Shown here piece after piece: positions 18,345-21,859 of a DNA stretch of 21,859 nucleotides. The DNA lies in the NCBI GenBank assembly GCA_052388025.1, contig JBQTIP010000248.1:1-21859 (forward strand), given 5' to 3'. Under the pieces are notes generated by a model that searched no databases, was not told the DNA's origin, and saw only the letters and a list, made by a program, of their open reading frames with translations. A program made the position numbers and the translations under genes. Within the stretch, counting starts at the first letter, position 1. Each line of letters opens with the position of its first letter. Source of the DNA: JBQTIP01 sp052388025 (GTDB lineage Bacteria; Actinomycetota; UBA4738; HRBIN12).

Positions 18345-18719
18345 GTGGCCCGGAAGAAGCAGCCGCCGATCGCCCAGGAGGATGCCCGCGCAGTCGGGGC
18401 GCTCCTTCGCGGGCTCCGCCGCTCGGCCGGCTACCGCGCGGTGCGCGATGCCGCCGCGGCGCAGGGCTGTCCGGCGGCGCCGCAGACCATCTACGCTTAC
18501 GAGCGCGGCGGCCTCGTGCCTGCACTGAGGCAGTTCCTGGACCTCGTCGAGTTCTACGCGCTCGCGAGCCCGCGCCCGGAGAAGCCCGAGGAGGATCTCC
18601 GGGCACAGGCCGTCGCGGCCGTCGTGAAGGCCCTGTCGCTGCCCGCCTATCACGTGACCGGGGCGATGGACCTCATCGCCCGCATGCAGCCGACGCCCTC
18701 ACGACGCCGGAAGGGATGA
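18345..18719 (+). CDS. XRE-like helix-turn-helix DNA-binding protein
   Basis: 124 residues with a GTG start and a good ribosome-binding site, GAAGGAG, 4 bases upstream. Residues 14-72 read as an XRE-like HTH: helix 1 RAVGALLRGLRRSAG, helix 2 around 31-40, a recognition helix around PQTIYAYERGG (46-56), then a helix ending DLVEFYAL. The phrase YAYERGG followed by PAL is the usual end of XRE recognition segments. The rest (75-124) is a helical region with a basic RRRKG tail and no ligand-binding domain. It lies 4 bases before the epimerase gene and presumably regulates this operon or acts elsewhere as a small repressor. The family is not identified further. Confidence 0.72.
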   Translation: MARKKQPPIAQEDARAVGALLRGLRRSAGYRAVRDAAAAQGCPAAPQTIYAYERGGLVPALRQFLDLVEFYALASPRPEKPEEDLRAQAVAAVVKALSLPAYHVTGAMDLIARMQPTPSRRRKG

Positions 18720-18723
18720 CGTG

Positions 18724-19128
18724 ATGCTCGTCGATATCGACCACATCGGGATCGCGGTGGAGGATCTGGAGGCCGCGGTGAATCACTACCGCCGGACCCT
18801 CGGCCTGGAGCCGGCGCACCGAGAGGTGGTGGAGGACCAGGGCGTGGAGGAGGTCCTGTTCCAGGTAGGAACGTCCTACATCCAGCTGCTGGGAGCGCTG
18901 GGACCCGACACGCCGGTCGGGAGGTTCCTCGACAAGCGCGGTCCGGGACTGCATCACGTGGGGTACCGGGTCGACGACATCGATGTGGCGCTCGGCCATC
19001 TGAGAGCCGAGGGCGTGGAGCTCATCGACGAAGAGCCTCGCCCCGGCTCCCGCGGGACGATGGTGGCGTTCGTCCATCCGAGAGGCTTCGGCGGCGTCCT
19101 CGTCGAGCTCGTCCAGGAGGATCGCTAA
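18724..19128 (+). CDS. mce: Methylmalonyl-CoA epimerase
   Basis: 134 residues of the glyoxalase/VOC fold. It interconverts (S)- and (R)-methylmalonyl-CoA (also ethylmalonyl-CoA in some organisms) between propionyl-CoA carboxylation and the B12-dependent mutase. The four metal-ligand positions are present: H7 in DIDHIGIAV, Q54 in YIQLLG, H78 in GLHHVGYRVDD and E128 in VLVELV. The ATG at 18724 is chosen over the GTG immediately before it (18721) because it sits 8 bases from the AAGGG in the XRE gene's tail. It lies 4 bases after the XRE stop. Its TAA overlaps the convergent vapC TAG. No mutase or carboxylase lies adjacent. Confidence 0.93.
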   Translation: MLVDIDHIGIAVEDLEAAVNHYRRTLGLEPAHREVVEDQGVEEVLFQVGTSYIQLLGALGPDTPVGRFLDKRGPGLHHVGYRVDDIDVALGHLRAEGVELIDEEPRPGSRGTMVAFVHPRGFGGVLVELVQEDR

Positions 19129-19523
19129 GGGAGGCAGCGCACTGCCGTATGCCGGCGAACGGCCAGGGCCAGCCTCCGGTCGGCGGTCAGCAGGTCGGCT
19201 CCGAGTCGCTCCGCGAGCGCCACGTAGGCCGCATCCGCCGCGGAGAAGTTGTCCGGTAACTCGAACATGCGACCGACCAAGGGCAGGTGGCGATGCCGAG
19301 TCAAGGGCAGCTCTCCGTAGTCGACGATGAGCTGCCTGGCATCACCCTCCGTGACGTATCCGTGCCGCAGGCTTCGGCGCAGCGCCGATACCACCTCGAT
19401 GTCGCAGACCTCGGGGACATGCAGCTCCGCGTCCGGGACTAGGTGGACGTCGAACGGCGAAGGGGAACCGCCGGCTGAGAGGTACTCGGAGAGCGCCGAA
19501 GCGTCGGCCACAAGCGGTCCCAC
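19125..19523 (-). CDS. vapC: VapC-type PIN-domain ribonuclease toxin
   Basis: 132 residues with a GTG start, preceded by GAGGAG 11 bases away. PIN-domain toxins cleave specific RNAs when freed from their antitoxin. All four acidic metal-binding positions are visible: D7 in VADASAL, E43 in CDIEVVSAL, D97 in FSAADAAYVALAE and D115 in LLTADRRLA. The last two motifs are especially typical of VapC. It follows the RHH antitoxin gene, whose frame runs on 85 bases into vapC. The toxin looks intact. The stop overlaps that of mce. Confidence 0.9.
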   Translation of the reverse strand: MGPLVADASALSEYLSAGGSPSPFDVHLVPDAELHVPEVCDIEVVSALRRSLRHGYVTEGDARQLIVDYGELPLTRHRHLPLVGRMFELPDNFSAADAAYVALAERLGADLLTADRRLALAVRRHTAVRCLP

Positions 19524-19759
19524 TTCCGTTCCATCTCCTCGCGTTCTTCGTGGATCAGATCCGCCGCAGGCCGGCCGAGGGGGATGGGCCTCCGGGACTT
19601 GATTCGCGCGAAGACCTCTTCGGCCGGCGGCCGAGAGGTCTCCCGCTCGAGGATCTCCTCGATGTAGGCCGTCAGCGTCCTGCCCCGCAGCTTCGCGCGT
19701 CGCAAGAGCTCAGCATGAAGCTCGTCACTGACGTTCCGCACCTGGATCATCTTCGACAT
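19439..19759 (-). CDS. vapB: VapB/FitA-type ribbon-helix-helix antitoxin
   Basis: 106 residues from the ATG at 19759; an ATG three codons later is also possible. Residues 4-40 form the ribbon-helix-helix: strand MIQVRNVS, helix ELHAELLRRAKLRG, helix TLTAYIEEILERE. A toxin-binding tail follows (RPAADLIHEEREEMERKW). The frame then continues about 25 residues over the vapC start as low-complexity Ser/Thr/Pro/Arg sequence that looks like an off-frame reading of vapC, so the native C-terminus may originally have been near the vapC start. The upstream in-frame extension to 19876 is rejected because it crosses the tandem palindrome and the HAD gene end. Two 10-bp palindromes lie 14 bases upstream and are probably its operator. 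Confidence 0.85.
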   Translation of the reverse strand: MSKMIQVRNVSDELHAELLRRAKLRGRTLTAYIEEILERETSRPPAEEVFARIKSRRPIPLGRPAADLIHEEREEMERKWDRLWPTLRRSPSTSQPAVPLRRSTST

Positions 19760-19772
19760 CGAGTACAGGGTG

Positions 19773-19793
19773 GCACATGTGCAGCACATGTGC
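19773..19793. promoter_or_regulatory. Tandem palindromic operator of vapBC
   Basis: GCACATGTGC, itself a perfect 10-bp palindrome, occurs twice (19773-19782 and 19784-19793) with one base between. The centres are 11 bp apart, one helical turn, as expected for cooperative binding by ribbon-helix-helix dimers. On the minus strand a TTGCAC -35-like element (19795-19790) and a weak CACCCT -10 (19772-19767) would place the sites in the promoter spacer, with transcription starting at the vapB ATG. Confidence 0.75.
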
Positions 19794-19820
19794 AATGAGG
19801 GTGGATCACACTTTGGCGAC

Positions 19821-20561
19821 TCAGGCGGTTCGGACCCAGGCTCGAAGAACGTCTGCCGCCTCGTCGAGCGAGGCAACCACCGCGTCGGCTGCGCTCTCGT
19901 CGGGCACCGGCTCTTCGATCGCGACTCGGATCGCCCGCATCCCGAACGCCAAGGCCGGCTCCACGTCCATGGGCTCGGAGTTGCCGACCATCACACATTC
20001 GGAGGCCTCGCACCCCCCCGCGCGGATCCCCGCCTCGAGGATTGCCGGGTGGGGCTTGCGGACACCCACGTCCACGGACGTAACGATGCCGTCGACCAGG
20101 TCCGAGACCCCGAGCGCTTCGAAGTCCCGGCGGTAGTCCGAGGAATCCCGCCAGAACGTGTTCGAAAGGATCACGGATCGAAGGCCCAGCCGCCTTGCCG
20201 CGGCAAGGAAGCGTCCCGCGCCGGGAAGGAAGAAGCGGGGCGGCGGTACGGGGGAGGCCATCGCACTGCGGACGTCGAACGCGAGGCGCGGCTCCGACTC
20301 CAGTCCGAAGCGCGCCAGCACGGCTCGGATCACTCGGTCGGTGCCCTGCGTGGTGGCTGCGTCCCGTTCCGCATCGGCCAAGTCGTCCGCTGCGCCGGCC
20401 TTCAGTTCCGAAAGCAGCTCGGCGGCGGGCGCAGACGCCGGCAGGACGGCTCGGAGACGCTCTTCTCGGAGCGGGTCGCCCTCGTCCCACGCGGGGTGCC
20501 ACCCGTCGGGCCAAAGCGTCCCGCCGACGTCGATCAGCGCGGCTCGGAGCGCCGCAGCCAC
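19821..20561 (-). CDS. HAD-superfamily hydrolase with variant catalytic motifs
   Basis: 246 residues with a GTG start directly after the ccr TAG, so translation is probably coupled. HAD motifs in order: I, IDVGGTLW with nucleophile D11; II, ILSNT with S133; III, VRKPHP with K169; IV, VGNSEPMD with D198. A helical cap lies between I and II (about 20-105). Two positions differ from the phosphatase consensus: motif I has Gly (G13) where the general acid Asp normally sits, and motif IV has Asn (N193) for its first Asp. DVGGT variants are known in the superfamily, so it is not necessarily inactive, but the substrate cannot be inferred. The vapBC operator follows 27 bases after its stop. Confidence 0.85.
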   Translation of the reverse strand: MAAALRAALIDVGGTLWPDGWHPAWDEGDPLREERLRAVLPASAPAAELLSELKAGAADDLADAERDAATTQGTDRVIRAVLARFGLESEPRLAFDVRSAMASPVPPPRFFLPGAGRFLAAARRLGLRSVILSNTFWRDSSDYRRDFEALGVSDLVDGIVTSVDVGVRKPHPAILEAGIRAGGCEASECVMVGNSEPMDVEPALAFGMRAIRVAIEEPVPDESAADAVVASLDEAADVLRAWVRTA

Positions 20562-21809
20562 CTACGCCGGGAGTTCCTTGAGGCCGGTGGTCGGCGCCGA
20601 GACGAGGATCGAGACGTTTCCCTCCGGGAGCTTCCCGTCCGCCATCAGCTGGTGGACGTGGCCCGTCTCCTCGAAGGCGTACGTGTGCCCGAGCGTCGGC
20701 TGGACCTTGCCGTCGATCACCAGCCGGTTGAAGGCCGCGGCCTGCTCGTCGTTGAACAGGTGCGAACCCTGGAACCGCTTCTGGAGGTTCCACAGGAACC
20801 GGAGATCCACCGTCGCGCTGTAGCCGGTCGTGCCCGCGCAGATCACGACCATGCCGCCCCGGTCGCACACGAAGATCGAGGTCGGGATCGTGTCCTCACC
20901 GGGGTGCTCGAAGACGATGGCCGGGCTCCTCCTCTCCCCCACTACGTCCCAGATCGCCTTCCCGAAGGCCTTCGCGCCATTGAACCAGGCGCCCCAACCC
21001 TCGGCGTCCTTCCAGTGGGGCGGCGTCCCCCAGTGGTCGAACTGCTTGCGGTCGATGTATCCGACCGCGCCGAGCCTCTTGCAGTACTCGCCCCTCTCCT
21101 CGGAGGAGACGGCGGCGACGGCCTTCCCGCCCGCGTTGGCGACGAGCTGGATCGCAAGCGAGCCGAGCCCGCCGGAGCCCCCCCAGACAAGCACGACGTC
21201 GCCCTCGCCGACCGTGTTCGGCGGCCAGCCGAACAGCATCCGGTAGGCGGTGGAGCCGGTGAGGGTCGGCGCGGCGGCCTCTTCCCACGTGAGGTGCTCG
21301 GCCTTCGGCAAGCACTGGTGCGCTTGGACCAGGCAGAACTGCGCGAACGAGCCCCAGCATGTGTCGTAGCCCCACACGCGGAACGAGTCGGCCAGCCCCG
21401 GGTCGCCGCCGGCGAGCACCTTTGGGTCGTCGAGGTCCCACTGGCCCGCGTGTACGACGACGTGGTCGCCGACCTTCACGTTCGTGACGTCCGACCCCGT
21501 CGCGTACACCACGCCCGACGCGTCCGAGCCGCCGATGTGGAACTCGGTCGGTTCGCCCCACCGGGCCTGCGTCTTCGTGACGTCGACCGGGACACCCCGC
21601 GCCGCCCACACGTTGTTGAAGTTCACGCCGGCCGACATCACCAGGACCAGCGCGTCGTTCGGCCCGACCTCCGGGACGTCGGTCGCCTCGAGCCGGAACG
21701 CCTTCTCGGGCTCGCCGTATCGTTCGGGCCGGATCAATTGCGCGTGCATCCGCTTCGGCACCTCGCCGATCGGTGGTATCTCGCCGATCTCGTACAGGTC
21801 CTTGCCCAT
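20562..21809 (-). CDS. ccr: Crotonyl-CoA carboxylase/reductase
   Basis: 415 residues. It reductively carboxylates crotonyl-CoA with CO2 and NADPH to (2S)-ethylmalonyl-CoA, the key step of the ethylmalonyl-CoA pathway and a source of polyketide extender units. The N-terminus KDLYEIGEIPPIGEVPK is diagnostic of the family. The CO2/substrate pocket Asn is in AGVNFNNVWA (63-66) and the pocket His in QGSHLF. The NADPH-binding motif is VWGGSGGLGS (about 203-212), followed by SSEERGEYCKRLGA. FEHPGEDTIP and GGMVVICAGTTGY are also typical. The GYDT at about 149 differs conservatively from the GYET I recall in proteobacterial Ccr. The ATG at 21809 follows a GGGGTGGA ribosome-binding region. The TAG is immediately followed by the GTG of the HAD gene. 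Confidence 0.95.
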   Translation of the reverse strand: MGKDLYEIGEIPPIGEVPKRMHAQLIRPERYGEPEKAFRLEATDVPEVGPNDALVLVMSAGVNFNNVWAARGVPVDVTKTQARWGEPTEFHIGGSDASGVVYATGSDVTNVKVGDHVVVHAGQWDLDDPKVLAGGDPGLADSFRVWGYDTCWGSFAQFCLVQAHQCLPKAEHLTWEEAAAPTLTGSTAYRMLFGWPPNTVGEGDVVLVWGGSGGLGSLAIQLVANAGGKAVAAVSSEERGEYCKRLGAVGYIDRKQFDHWGTPPHWKDAEGWGAWFNGAKAFGKAIWDVVGERRSPAIVFEHPGEDTIPTSIFVCDRGGMVVICAGTTGYSATVDLRFLWNLQKRFQGSHLFNDEQAAAFNRLVIDGKVQPTLGHTYAFEETGHVHQLMADGKLPEGNVSILVSAPTTGLKELPA

Positions 21810-21837
21810 GGTTCCACCCCATTCGGTCGGCCGGTCG

Positions 21838-21854
21838 CGTCGGGCGCCCCGACG
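21838..21854. repeat. 7-bp hairpin upstream of ccr
   Basis: CGTCGGG (21838-21844) and CCCGACG (21848-21854) pair around a 3-base loop, starting 28 bases before the ccr ATG. It could be a leader hairpin or the foot of an upstream terminator. The window ends 5 bases later, so context is missing. Confidence 0.3.
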
Positions 21855-21859
21855 ATAGG

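Noticed and set aside
17042..18724. A 560-codon plus-strand frame opposite the FtsH-like gene
   Set aside because: It is antisense to a protein with intact Walker A and HEAGH, and it overlaps the XRE gene out of frame.
19125..19876. vapBC as a sign of a mobile island
   Set aside because: No integrase, transposase, attachment repeat or tRNA is seen and base composition looks like the surroundings. A stand-alone toxin-antitoxin pair is sufficient.
20562..21809. Ccr as part of a polyketide extender-unit cluster
   Set aside because: No polyketide synthase, acyl carrier protein or tailoring gene occurs in the window. The neighbours are primary metabolism and housekeeping genes.

Overview
The window is one stretch of very GC-rich chromosomal DNA with tightly packed genes, frequent GTG starts, stop codons that overlap or abut, and no intergenic gap longer than about 165 bases. 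The gene set fits an actinobacterium, probably a poorly characterised high-GC lineage rather than a model Streptomyces or Mycobacterium. It includes a crotonyl-CoA carboxylase/reductase, methylmalonyl-CoA epimerase, a NurA/HerA/SbcDC operon, a secreted RTX protein and an actinobacterial-type lipoprotein. I see no tRNA, rRNA, CRISPR array, insertion sequence or integrase.

Layout. 1-3299 (minus): an acyl-CoA thioesterase followed by aconitase, whose last few residues lie outside the window. 3369-4118 (plus): a lipoprotein, divergent from the thioesterase. 4115-10499 (minus): a four-gene DNA-end-processing operon, transcribed nurA, herA, sbcD, sbcC with junctions of a few bases. 10540-12111 (minus): a Sec-exported RTX repeat protein. 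12265-13911 (plus): a two-helix membrane protein with an extracytoplasmic sensor-like domain and a long cytoplasmic coiled coil, divergent from the RTX gene. 13926-18181 (minus): a divergent FtsH-family protease, an acetyl-CoA acetyltransferase and an acyl-CoA dehydrogenase. 18345-19128 (plus): an XRE-like regulator and methylmalonyl-CoA epimerase. 19125-21809 (minus): crotonyl-CoA carboxylase/reductase, a HAD hydrolase, then a vapBC toxin-antitoxin pair with a striking tandem palindrome in front of vapB.

How the genes fit together. Two themes stand out. The first is DNA double-strand-break processing: the nuclease NurA, the hexameric translocase HerA and the Mre11/Rad50-type SbcD/SbcC complex are made from one operon, an arrangement best known from archaea. 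The second is acyl-CoA and C2/C3/C4 carbon metabolism. Thiolase makes acetoacetyl-CoA, Ccr makes ethylmalonyl-CoA, the epimerase handles methyl- or ethylmalonyl-CoA, and acyl-CoA dehydrogenase, thioesterase and aconitase sit nearby. This suggests acetate or fatty-acid assimilation, possibly through the ethylmalonyl-CoA pathway, though no mutase is present here to prove it.
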